From assembly GCF_032670585.1 (NCBI RefSeq), contig NZ_JAVQHL010000001.1, forward strand, positions 124,001 through 188,000: a stretch of DNA of 64,000 nucleotides, read 5' to 3'. The notes beneath the pieces are model-generated. The model had not been told where the DNA came from. It saw nothing but the letters and a program-made list of their open reading frames with translations, and did no database searches. This DNA is from Ostreiculturibacter nitratireducens. Lineage in GTDB: Bacteria; Pseudomonadota; Alphaproteobacteria; Rhodobacterales; Rhodobacteraceae. The position numbers were made by a program, and so were the translations under genes. Position 1 is the stretch's first letter, and the number at the start of each line of letters is the position of its first letter. This document shows positions 1 through 11,698 of this stretch, one piece after another.

Positions 1-328
1 CCCGGCGCTGCCGGCCGACGGCGGGCGATCGTGACCGCACGATGCGATAGACGAAGGCGGTGAGGACGAGGGCAACGACGAACATCATCGCCGTGACTGC
101 CGCGAGGGGCGCGAAGCTCTTGATCCCCACGCCCTCCCAGCCGGCCTGCAGGTGGTAGAGAACCGACATGTCGATGCCCGACCCGGTCAGGGCATCGACG
201 AAGTAATAGATGACCCACAGCAGTAGCCCGAGGAACACGATCAACGACGCGGCTGCCGCCGGAACCGGCCGCAGCGATCTGCGCCAAAGAAGAACCGCAG
301 CGAAGATAAGCGCTAAACTGGCAACCAT
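1..328 (-). CDS. Membrane protein N-terminus, probably of the sulfatase/phosphoglycerol transferase type (cut by window edge)
   Basis: This reading frame opens with ATG at 328 and runs off the left end of the window, so only about 109 residues are visible. It shows at least three hydrophobic segments: an N-terminal helix, a second around LIVFLGLLLWVIYYF, and a third around VTAMMFVVALVLTAFVY. Between the second and third sits a short periplasmic loop with TGSGID and YHLQAG. From memory, that loop resembles the membrane anchor of alphaproteobacterial MdoB/sulfatase-like phosphoglycerol transferases, whose catalytic domain would lie beyond the window. This is an inference from a short stretch, because no catalytic residue is visible. 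The gene lies downstream of coxG in the same direction, separated by about 156 bp with no clear terminator. Confidence 0.5.
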   Translation of the reverse strand, partial: MVASLALIFAAVLLWRRSLRPVPAAAASLIVFLGLLLWVIYYFVDALTGSGIDMSVLYHLQAGWEGVGIKSFAPLAAVTAMMFVVALVLTAFVYRIVRSRSPAVGRQRR

Positions 329-484
329 GGTCTCGAATCTTCGACGCCCGGCCTCATGTCGGACGGAACCCGCTTTTGCCTTCGGACCGTAGCACTCTGC
401 CAGCGGCTGGTCGATGCCACCTTCCGCCGCGCCGTCCCCAGGCGGTGCGGTGAGGCCGGAGCCCTGGGATCCGCGTTTCCCGGC

Positions 485-940
485 TTAGGACGCGGATTCC
501 CTCTGGACGACCTCTTCGGCGAAGCTTTCGAAGAAGCTCGCGGCGAGTTTCTTCGCCGTGCCGAGAAGGAGGCGGCTGCCGAGCTGCGCGATCTTGCCGC
601 CGACATCGGCCTTCGCGTCATAGCGCAGAAGCGTGCCGCCCTCCTGTTCGACCAGTTCCACTTCGGCGCCGCCCTTGGCGAACCCCGCGACGCCACCCGA
701 GCCTTCCCCGCGTAGCGAGAACCGTTCCGGCGCGCCGGTTGTGTCGAGCGTCACCTTGCCGGAAAAGCGCGCCTTCACCGGACCGACCTTCAAGACGACC
801 TTCGCCTCGAGCTCCGTGTCGGACTCCTTCACCAGTTCTTCGCAACCCGGGATGGACGCCTTCAGGATCTCGGGATCGTTGAGGGCGGCGTAGACGGTGT
901 CACGCGGCGCGGGGATCAGGATTTCGTCGGCGAGTTCCAT
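485..940 (-). CDS. coxG: CoxG, SRPBCC-fold carbon monoxide dehydrogenase accessory protein
   Basis: This 151-residue protein belongs to the CoxG/SRPBCC family. It opens with the typical MELADEILIPAPRDTVYAAL and contains the PGCEELV segment expected of CoxG. The family forms a hydrophobic cavity and is associated with tethering CO dehydrogenase to the membrane, or passing electrons to the quinone pool. It lacks the longer hydrophobic C-terminal tail of some CoxG proteins. The start at 940 is preferred over upstream starts because AAGGA sits seven bases ahead of the ATG. It is the last gene of the cox cluster, 121 bp after coxF. Confidence 0.88.
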   Translation of the reverse strand: MELADEILIPAPRDTVYAALNDPEILKASIPGCEELVKESDTELEAKVVLKVGPVKARFSGKVTLDTTGAPERFSLRGEGSGGVAGFAKGGAEVELVEQEGGTLLRYDAKADVGGKIAQLGSRLLLGTAKKLAASFFESFAEEVVQRESAS

Positions 941-1061
941 GGGATGTCCTTCTAGCAGCAGGGAAACTTGACGCGGAGCAGGAGCTCGGCGCGATCGGTT
1001 GGCGTTTGCGGGGCGGCCCTGGGCCGTGTCGGACGCAGGCGACGCAGGAAACAGATGAACC

Positions 1062-1886
1062 TCATTCACTGGCCTCACGCAATGCGCCGCGGCGGTTGAT
1101 CTCCACGATCTCGGCGAGGATCGAGAGAGCAATTTCCTCCGGTGTGATCGCGCCGATGTCGAGCCCGGCGGGGGCCTTCACCTTGGTCAGAAGTTCCGGG
1201 TCCACCCCTCCTTCCGCCAGCTTGTCTCGGAGCGCCCGCGCCTTGGCGCGGGAGCCGACGAAGGCGACGAAATCGGCCTCGGCCGACAATGCGGCGCGCA
1301 GCGCGGCCTCGTCACCCCGGCCTTGCGTGGAGACGACGACATAGCGTCTCCCTTCTGGCGAGGCGTCGAGCGCGAAGCCCTCGATCCTGCGCTCCGCGTC
1401 TTCGAAGGCGGACTGTTCGGAGGCGGGGGCGGCGACGGTGCGGCGGAAGCCCATCCGGGATGCGAGGTCGGCAAGCGCGACGGCCACCGGGCTTGCGCCG
1501 AGGATTACAAGTTCGGGCAGGGGCATGACGGGCTCCACGAAGACGTCCATCGTGCCTTTGGAGGGGCACATGTTGGCGGCGAAGCGGATGCCGTCCTTCT
1601 CCTCTCCGGGCTCGAGGCCCTGGGCGCCAAGAAGGTCCTCGGGCTGGATCGAGACGAGGCGCGGCTGGCCGTCCTTGAGCGATTGCAGCGCGGCCTTGAG
1701 GACCGCGACACGGGCGCAGCCGCCGCCGATCCAGCCTTCTGAGATGCGTCCGTCCGCGCCGATCACCGCCTTGGCGCCCGCCTTGGCGGCAGTGGCTGCG
1801 ACGGTGCGAACGACGGTCGCGACGGCGAAGGGTTTACCCTCGGCGCGGAGGCCCGAGACGAGGCTGTGGATGTCGGCGGGTTTCAT
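1062..1886 (-). CDS. coxF: XdhC/CoxI-family protein in the coxF position
   Basis: This 274-residue protein has the XdhC_CoxI N-terminal domain with the signature GWIGGGC (Cys57), and a C-terminal Rossmann-like domain beginning near VILGASPVAVALADL. XdhC-type proteins help mature molybdenum hydroxylases, for example by inserting the sulfurated molybdenum cofactor. CoxF-type members are linked to building the Mo-S-Cu site of CO dehydrogenase. The gene follows coxE by nine bases and precedes coxG, which matches the MSLDEFG order of form I clusters, so coxF is a better name than coxI. The family assignment is secure. The exact role is taken from the family. Confidence 0.85.
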   Translation of the reverse strand: MKPADIHSLVSGLRAEGKPFAVATVVRTVAATAAKAGAKAVIGADGRISEGWIGGGCARVAVLKAALQSLKDGQPRLVSIQPEDLLGAQGLEPGEEKDGIRFAANMCPSKGTMDVFVEPVMPLPELVILGASPVAVALADLASRMGFRRTVAAPASEQSAFEDAERRIEGFALDASPEGRRYVVVSTQGRGDEAALRAALSAEADFVAFVGSRAKARALRDKLAEGGVDPELLTKVKAPAGLDIGAITPEEIALSILAEIVEINRRGALREASE

Positions 1887-1895
1887 GGAGTCACC

Positions 1896-3079
1896 TCACA
1901 GTCTGGCGAATTCGGGTTCGAGCGCGGCGAGGCTGTCGAGCGTGTTCGCTGCGGCGAAGAGATCAAGGTGGGGAAGGGCGGCGGCCATGCCGCGCGCCAC
2001 GGGTTCATAACCCTTCCAGCCCTTGAGGGGGTTCAGCCATACGATGCGACAGCCCCGCTGCTTGAGACGGGCGAGGGCCGTTGCGAGGACCTCGGGCGGG
2101 TCGGTGTCGTAACCGTCCGATACGATGACGACGACCGAGCGGCCGGAGACGAGGCGGCGGGCGTAGGTGCGGTTGAAGGCCTCGATCGCGCGGCCGATCT
2201 TGGTGCCGCCGCCGAAGCCTTCGGCCATCAGCGACAGTTTAGCGACGGAGCGCATTGTGTCGCCGTCTCGGAGTGCATCGGTTATCCGCACAAGCCGCGT
2301 GTGGAACAGATAGGCATCCGTGTGCGCGTCGGCGCCCATGAGCCCCTTCAGGAAGGCAAGGAAGACGCGGGAATAGACCGTCATCGAGCCCGAGACGTCG
2401 CAGATCGCGACGAGCCGCGCGGGCCGGTCGGGCCGGGTGCGGCGGAACAGGCGGAGCGGCACGCCGCCCGTGGCGACGGAGGCGCGTGCGACGCGGCGCA
2501 GGTCGATGGTTTCGCCCCTGCGGTTCGCGCGGCGGCGGCGTGAGCGGCGGTCGCGGATTGCGCGGGCAAGCCGGAAGGCCACGTCCTCGGCCGCCGCGAT
2601 GGCTTCCGGGGTCACGAATTCGCGCAGGTCGGTGCGGGCGAGGTTGTCGATGCGGGACCCGGTGAGCCGGCCTTCGCCTGATTGGTCGGCGGCCCCTTCG
2701 CCACCTTCCGGGGTCTCCGGCGCGCCGCTGCCGGAGGCGTCGCGCAGATGATCCGGGAGGGCCGGGCGGCTGTTGCGCTTGCGACCCGTCTCAGGGCCGT
2801 CGCCGCGCTCGGGGCCGGAACGGGCGCGGCCGGCGTTGCGCCAGAAGGCGTCGAACAGGTCGTCGAAACGGGCAACGTCGTCGCGCGTCCCGGCACAAAC
2901 GGCGCGGAGCGCGAGGCGCGCCTCGGCGGGGTCGGCGGCGTTCACCTCGGACAGAGCGGTGAGGCAGGCGGCGGTCTCGGCGGGGCCGACGAAAAGGCCG
3001 TTCGCCCGCAGATGCGCGGCGAAGTCCGAAAGTCGTTCCGCTGGACCCGAAGCGCGGGAAGGGAAGCGTGTGACGCCCA

Positions 3080-3080
<1 letters not shown>
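1896..3080 (-). CDS. coxE: CoxE, von Willebrand factor A protein for CO dehydrogenase maturation
   Basis: This 394-residue protein has an N-terminal helical region, a charged low-complexity linker, and a C-terminal VWA domain with the metal-binding motif CDVSGSMTVYSRVF. CoxE partners with the MoxR-type ATPase CoxD in activating CO dehydrogenase, at the step where sulfur and copper are added to the active site. The ATG at 3080 overlaps the coxD stop in a TGATG arrangement, so the two are translationally coupled. A GTG one codon upstream (3083) is an alternative start. The pairing of a MoxR ATPase with a VWA protein is a widely repeated chaperone arrangement. Confidence 0.9.
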
Positions 3081-3958
<878 letters not shown>

Positions 3959-3989
3959 TCCGTGCCGTCCTCCCCGATCACGTTTCGAC

Positions 3990-4015
3990 GGCAGGGCGGG
4001 AAGTCCCGCCCTGCC
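3990..4015 (-). other. Strong intercistronic hairpin between coxL and coxD
   Basis: Two perfectly complementary 12-base arms (GGCAGGGCGGGA and TCCCGCCCTGCC) are separated by only two bases. They form an 11-bp stem with a four-base loop. No T-tract follows in either direction, so a simple intrinsic terminator is unlikely. The position, after the structural genes and before the accessory genes, suggests an mRNA-stabilising or processing element that sets different amounts for coxMSL and coxDEFG. That role is inference. Confidence 0.6.
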
Positions 4016-4051
4016 AGACCAGCTGCTCGACCATTATATAGGCATTCCGCC

Positions 4052-6960
<2,909 letters not shown>

Positions 6961-6971
6961 TGCTCTCTCCC

Positions 6972-7826
6972 TCAGGCGCGCGCCCAGGCCCGCGCGATCG
7001 CGTGGGCGAGGATGGCGCCCGCGACGTGGCGCTTGAAATCGATGGGGCCGCGGTTGTCGGAGACGGGTTCGATCGCCTCCTGCATAGCGGCGACCGCTGC
7101 CTTGACGGCGGCGACGTCTACGGCGGTTCCGACAAGGGCCACGCCCGCGGCCTCGGCGAAGATCGGCGTGTCGGCGAGGTTCGTCATGGCGATCGAGGCC
7201 GACTTGCACACCCCGCCGTCCTTGACGATCTGGACGGCCGCGGCGGCGGTCGCATAGTCGCCGATCTTGCGCTTCTGCTTGACGTAGGCGTAGCCGCCCT
7301 TCGGTGCGTCGAAGCGCGCGGCGACCAGGATCTCGTCATCCTCGCGCGCGGTCATGTAGGCGGCTTCGTAGAACTCGCGAGCGTTCACGTCGCGCTTGCC
7401 CGACGGACCTTCGAGTTCATAGGTGGCGTCGAGGCACTGCATCAGTCCGGGCATGTCGTTGCCCGGGTCGCCGTTGGCGATGTTGCCGCCGACGGTGCCC
7501 ATGTAGCGGACCTGCGGGTCGGCGATCTGCTCGGCCGCCTCGTGCAGGATCGGGGCGGCCGCCTTCAGGTCCGCGCTTGCCAGAAGCTCGGCCTGCGTGA
7601 CCATCGCGCCGATGCGGACCGTGCCGCCCGAAACGCTGATGCCCCTGAGTTCCGAGATGCCCTGCAGATCGACCAGGTGGTCGAGCGCGGCCATCCTGAG
7701 TTTCATCATCGGCACGAGGCTGTGGCCTCCCGCGATTACGCGGGCCTCGTCGCCATGCTCGGCCAGGATGCCGAGCGCATCTTTCACGCTGGCCGGGCGG
7801 TGATAGGTAAAGCTCCCTGGGATCAC
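6972..7826 (-). CDS. coxM: Carbon monoxide dehydrogenase medium subunit, FAD-binding
   Basis: This 284-residue flavoprotein carries the two FAD-binding signatures of the family: AGGHSLVPMMKLR near residue 32 and MGTVGGNIANGDPGND near residue 112. It accepts electrons from CoxS and delivers them to the respiratory chain. It is the first gene of the catalytic trio. The 169 bp upstream, between it and coxC, hold paired direct repeats and are the probable promoter region of coxMSL. Confidence 0.95.
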   Translation of the reverse strand: MIPGSFTYHRPASVKDALGILAEHGDEARVIAGGHSLVPMMKLRMAALDHLVDLQGISELRGISVSGGTVRIGAMVTQAELLASADLKAAAPILHEAAEQIADPQVRYMGTVGGNIANGDPGNDMPGLMQCLDATYELEGPSGKRDVNAREFYEAAYMTAREDDEILVAARFDAPKGGYAYVKQKRKIGDYATAAAAVQIVKDGGVCKSASIAMTNLADTPIFAEAAGVALVGTAVDVAAVKAAVAAMQEAIEPVSDNRGPIDFKRHVAGAILAHAIARAWARA

Positions 7827-7950
7827 GGGTCCCCTCCCTTCAGGCTATCCGTGGACCGGGCGGGTCCGTCCCGTCCCGGCGTGGTGAGGGAAGGTTGCGC
7901 GAAGCGCGGCCGGGCGTGGCGAAGTGGCGCACCTCCTGCGCCCTGAATTT

Positions 7951-7982
7951 CACGAAATGCGTAATGGCTGCACGAAATGCGT
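7951..7982 (-). promoter_or_regulatory. Tandem 12-bp direct repeats upstream of coxM, candidate CoxC (LytTR) site
   Basis: The sequence CACGAAATGCGT occurs exactly twice, at 7951-7962 and 7971-7982, with starts 20 bp apart. On the coxM strand it reads ACGCATTTCGTG. LytTR-type DNA-binding domains are known to bind pairs of direct repeats about two helical turns apart. The flanking gene coxC encodes a LytTR domain, and the repeats lie 125-156 bp upstream of the coxM ATG. Assigning the site to CoxC is inference. Confidence 0.55.
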
Positions 7983-7995
7983 CAGCGCGACTGTC

Positions 7996-9114
7996 CTAGA
8001 GGCCGAGGGCATCGCGGAGCGCGGGGATGCGATTGCGGCTTACCGGCACGCGGTCGAGCGAGGCCGTGCCCTCGAAAAGGCAGATGCCGCTGTCACGGCG
8101 ACGCTCGAACCCGGTCACGCGCGCTATGTTCACGAGGTAGCTGCGATGGACGCGGAAGAAGGGGCCTGCTGCGACGAGCCGACGCTCCGCCTCCGAGATC
8201 GACCAGGGGCAGAAGAACTTGTCCTTGCCGGAATAGGCGATCGTGTAGTGCCCTTCCGCCCTTAGCGCCGAAACCTCCGCGGCGGGCAGGAACTGCGTCT
8301 GGCCGCCGCGTTCGACCGGGATGCGAAGCGGGGCGGGCTCAGGTGAGGGCTCCGGCATGTCCGGCTCTTCGGAATCTGCTCCGGCTGGCGCGGTCTGGTT
8401 CTCGGCAGGGACGGCCAGGAATGTCGCGCCGGAAAGAAGGAAGGCGCCGCATATGACGAAAGCGGAGACCATGACGATCAGCGCGAGCTGGTTGTTGTCC
8501 AGCGCGGGCGTGAAGGCGGGGCTCGTCGCGAGGGCAAGGAAGCCGGTTCCGGCCATGGCGGTGAAATGCACGATGACGACGGACGAGCCGAAGATCAGGG
8601 TGCCGATCAGGATGTTGGCGCGCGTGCGCCTTCCGTAGGAGGCCCAGATCGCCGCGACGCCCATCGCCAAGGCCGCGAGGCCCGCCGCGAAGATCGAGGA
8701 GGGCGCATAGACCGGCCGGCAGAACTCGATCCCCGACATGCCAAGGTAGTGCATCGCCACGATGCCCGCGCCGAGAACCGTCCCGGAAAGGAAGATGTGC
8801 GAGAGGTTACGCTTCGTGAAATGCATGAGGAGAAGCGCGACGCCGGCGAGAAGGATCGCGATCAGGAGCGAGGCGATGGTGGCGAGAACGTCGTAGGCAA
8901 CGGCGATCGGCAGGCGCACCGCGAGCATCGCGATGAAATGCATCGACCAGATTCCGCCGCCGAGCGCGACCGCCCCCATGACGATGCGTGTCTGGCGCTG
9001 ACCGACTGACAGTCTCGACAATCCGCGCGTGACGGAGAGGCCAGTGAAGGCCGCCATCATCGACAGCGCGATCGAGGCCAGCACGAGCCCCGAGTTGTAG
9101 CTGTAGTCGAGCAA
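7996..9114 (-). CDS. coxC: CoxC, MHYT membrane sensor with LytTR DNA-binding domain
   Basis: The protein (372 residues from the preferred start) has a seven-helix MHYT sensor region with three motif copies, seen as SMHFIAML, AMHYLGMSG and VHFTAMAG. A linker rich in Pro and Glu follows, then a C-terminal LytTR domain (FFRVHRSYLVNI, VPVSRNR). MHYT domains are proposed to bind CO, O2 or NO through copper. CoxC and CoxH of Oligotropha have the same design and sit beside the cox genes. No ATG is available. A TTG at 9114 has AAGGA seven bases upstream and is preferred over a TTG at 9144 that has no such site. The protein probably senses CO from the membrane and activates coxMSL. Confidence 0.82.
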   Translation of the reverse strand: MLDYSYNSGLVLASIALSMMAAFTGLSVTRGLSRLSVGQRQTRIVMGAVALGGGIWSMHFIAMLAVRLPIAVAYDVLATIASLLIAILLAGVALLLMHFTKRNLSHIFLSGTVLGAGIVAMHYLGMSGIEFCRPVYAPSSIFAAGLAALAMGVAAIWASYGRRTRANILIGTLIFGSSVVIVHFTAMAGTGFLALATSPAFTPALDNNQLALIVMVSAFVICGAFLLSGATFLAVPAENQTAPAGADSEEPDMPEPSPEPAPLRIPVERGGQTQFLPAAEVSALRAEGHYTIAYSGKDKFFCPWSISEAERRLVAAGPFFRVHRSYLVNIARVTGFERRRDSGICLFEGTASLDRVPVSRNRIPALRDALGL

Positions 9115-9218
9115 CTCCTCGTCCTTCCGTGCGCGAACGGACAAGGTTTAGCACAGGGGCGCCCGGTGGAAAGGTAGCATTTGCGGGCGGTTGGCGATTG
9201 CGCGTCGCTATGCCCGGC

Positions 9219-10901
9219 TCAGCCCAGGATGCCGGGTAGCCTCAGTCCGTGTTCCCGCGCGCAGTCTCTGGCGATGTCGTAGCCCGCATCGGCGTGGCGC
9301 ATCACGCCGGTTGCCGGGTCGTTCCAGAGGACGCGCTCGAGCCGCTTGCCGGCCTCAGGCGTCCCGTCGGCGACGATCACCATGCCGGCGTGCTGGGAAA
9401 AACCCATGCCCACACCGCCACCGTGGTGCAGGCTGACCCAGGTCGCGCCCGAGGCCGTGTTGAGAAGCGCGTTCAGCAGCGGCCAGTCGGAAACCGCGTC
9501 GGAGCCGTCCTTCATCGCCTCCGTCTCGCGGTTGGGGCTTGCCACCGATCCGGAATCCAGGTGGTCGCGGCCGATGACGATCGGGGCCTTGAGTTCGCCC
9601 GAGGCAACCATCTCGTTGAACATGAGCCCGGCCTTGTGGCGATCGCCGAGGCCGATCCAGCAGATGCGCGCGGGAAGGCCCTGGAAGGCAATGCGGTCGC
9701 GTGCCATGTCGAGCCAGCGGTGGAGATTTTCGTTCTCGGGGAACAGCCGCTTCATCGCCTCGTCCGTGCGGTAGATGTCCTCGGGATCGCCCGAGAGCGC
9801 GCACCAGCGGAAGGGGCCGATCCCCTTGCAGAAGAGCGGTCGGATATAGGCCGGGACGAAACCGGGGAAGGCGAAGGCGTTTTCCAACCCCTCCTCGCGG
9901 GCCACCTGCCGGATGTTGTTGCCGTAGTCGACGGTCGGGACACCCGCGTCGTGGAAGGCGACCATCGCGGCGACGTGTTCCCGGATCGAGGCACGGGCGG
10001 CCTTTTCGACGGCCTTTGGGTCGGTGACCTGCTTCTCGCGCCAATCGGCGACGGTCCAGCCCTTCGGACAATAGCCATGCACGGGATCGTGGGCCGAGGT
10101 CTGGTCGGTCACGATGTCGGGGCGGATGCCGCCGTTCTTCATCCGGCGTGCGAGTTCCGGCACGATCTCCGCGGCGTTGCCGAGGAGGCCCACGGACTTC
10201 GCCTCGCCCGCCTTCGTCCAGCGCTCGATGAGGGCCAGTGCCTCGTCGAGCGTGCGGACCTTCTCGTCGAGGTAGCGGGTGCGGAGGCGGAAATCGATCC
10301 GGGTCTCGTCGCATTCGATGGCAAGGCAGCAGGCGCCCGCCATGACTGCAGCGAGGGGCTGCGCGCCGCCCATGCCGCCCAGTCCGGCCGTCAGGATCCA
10401 GCGACCCTTGAGGTTTCCGTCGTAATGCTGGCGTCCGGCCTCGGCGAAGGTCTCGTAGGTGCCCTGCACGATCCCTTGCGTGCCGATGTAGATCCAGGAC
10501 CCGGCGGTCATCTGGCCGTACATGGCGAGGCCCTTCTTGTCGAGCTCGTTGAAGTGGTCCCATGTCGCCCAGTGTGGCACCAGGTTGGAGTTCGCGATCA
10601 GCACCCGGGGGGCGTCGGCATGGGTGCGGAAGATGCCCACGGGCTTGCCGGACTGGACAAGCAGCGTCTCGTCGCCATCAAGGTCCTTCAGCGCGGCGAC
10701 GATGCGGTCGAAATCCTCCCAGGTGCGGGCTGCTCGGCCGATGCCGCCGTAGACGACAAGCTCGTGCGGGTTCTCGGCAACGTCCGGATGCAGGTTGTTC
10801 ATCAGCATCCGCATCGGCGCCTCCGTCAGCCAGCTTTTGGCCGTGATTTCGGTGCCCGTCGGCGGAAAGACGTCGCGGAGGTTGTGGCGGGGATCGGTCA
10901 T
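9219..10901 (-). CDS. hutU: Urocanate hydratase
   Basis: Urocanase converts urocanate to 4-imidazolone-5-propionate, the second step of histidine breakdown. The 560-residue length is normal. Recognisable blocks include YGGIGRAARTW, TAGLGGMGGAQPLA (NAD binding), YCPKG with the conserved cysteine region, and SLHHGGGVGMG. It is the last gene of the leftward hutI-H-G-U operon, two bases after hutG. I see no clear terminator in the 100 bp after its stop. Confidence 0.97.
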   Translation of the reverse strand: MTDPRHNLRDVFPPTGTEITAKSWLTEAPMRMLMNNLHPDVAENPHELVVYGGIGRAARTWEDFDRIVAALKDLDGDETLLVQSGKPVGIFRTHADAPRVLIANSNLVPHWATWDHFNELDKKGLAMYGQMTAGSWIYIGTQGIVQGTYETFAEAGRQHYDGNLKGRWILTAGLGGMGGAQPLAAVMAGACCLAIECDETRIDFRLRTRYLDEKVRTLDEALALIERWTKAGEAKSVGLLGNAAEIVPELARRMKNGGIRPDIVTDQTSAHDPVHGYCPKGWTVADWREKQVTDPKAVEKAARASIREHVAAMVAFHDAGVPTVDYGNNIRQVAREEGLENAFAFPGFVPAYIRPLFCKGIGPFRWCALSGDPEDIYRTDEAMKRLFPENENLHRWLDMARDRIAFQGLPARICWIGLGDRHKAGLMFNEMVASGELKAPIVIGRDHLDSGSVASPNRETEAMKDGSDAVSDWPLLNALLNTASGATWVSLHHGGGVGMGFSQHAGMVIVADGTPEAGKRLERVLWNDPATGVMRHADAGYDIARDCAREHGLRLPGILG

Positions 10902-10903
10902 GG

Positions 10904-11698
10904 TCAGCCTCTGAGGGTCGGGGCCAGTTCGGCGAGTTTCGTCAGGATACTTGCGAGGAGCGGGCGGAGCCTTTCGGCCTTTGCCTCGTCATAGGTCCAG
11001 GGTGGGGTCTCGGCGGCGAGGTAGGTCGACTGCGCGAGTTCCATCTGGATCGCGTGGAACCCCTCGACCGGGCGGCCATAATGGCGGGTCGTCCAGCCCC
11101 CCTTGAAGCGGCCGTCGAGGACATGTGAGTAGGTTCCCGCCACGGCACAGGCTTCAGTGACGGTCGCTGTAAGGATCGGGGCGCAGGTCGTGCCACCGTT
11201 CGTGCCGATGTTGAGGTCGGGAAGGGTGCCTTCGAAGAGGAAGGGAATATTGGATCTGATCGAGTGGCAGTCCCACAGGATCGCGACGCCGTGGGTGGCG
11301 CGGACCCGGTCGAGTTCCGCCTGAAGGGCGGCATGGTAGGGCGCGTGGAAAGCCGCGCGGCGGCGCTCGGTTTCGGCTGCGTCCGGCTCCTCGGCCCAGA
11401 TCGGTTCGCCGTCGAAGTCGGTCAGCGGCACGAGGCTCGTGGTGTTCTGGCCGGGATAGAGCGATGCGCCGGAGGGGTCGCGGTTCGCGTCGATCACGTA
11501 GCGGTGGAATGTTGCGCGGACGGTCGTCGCGCCGGGAACAAGGCCGTCGTAGAGGCGTTCGATGTGCCAATCGGTGTCCGAAAGCTCTTTCCCGCGCGGG
11601 TTCAGCTTCGCGCGGATGCCGTCGGGCAGCCAGGTGCCGGTGTGCGGCAGGCCGAGGACGACGGGGCTGTCGCCGCGGGTGATCTCGACAGGCGTCAT
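10904..11698 (-). CDS. hutG: N-formylglutamate deformylase
   Basis: This 264-residue protein belongs to the N-formylglutamate amidohydrolase family, seen in LGLPHTGTWLP at the start, DTDWHIERLYDG, and ILWDCHSIRSNIPFLFEG. It releases formate and glutamate in the last step of the five-step histidine pathway. The formylglutamate substrate would come from HutF, encoded in this same locus. The gene overlaps the end of hutH (ATGA) and lies two bases before hutU. Confidence 0.92.
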   Translation of the reverse strand: MTPVEITRGDSPVVLGLPHTGTWLPDGIRAKLNPRGKELSDTDWHIERLYDGLVPGATTVRATFHRYVIDANRDPSGASLYPGQNTTSLVPLTDFDGEPIWAEEPDAAETERRRAAFHAPYHAALQAELDRVRATHGVAILWDCHSIRSNIPFLFEGTLPDLNIGTNGGTTCAPILTATVTEACAVAGTYSHVLDGRFKGGWTTRHYGRPVEGFHAIQMELAQSTYLAAETPPWTYDEAKAERLRPLLASILTKLAELAPTLRG

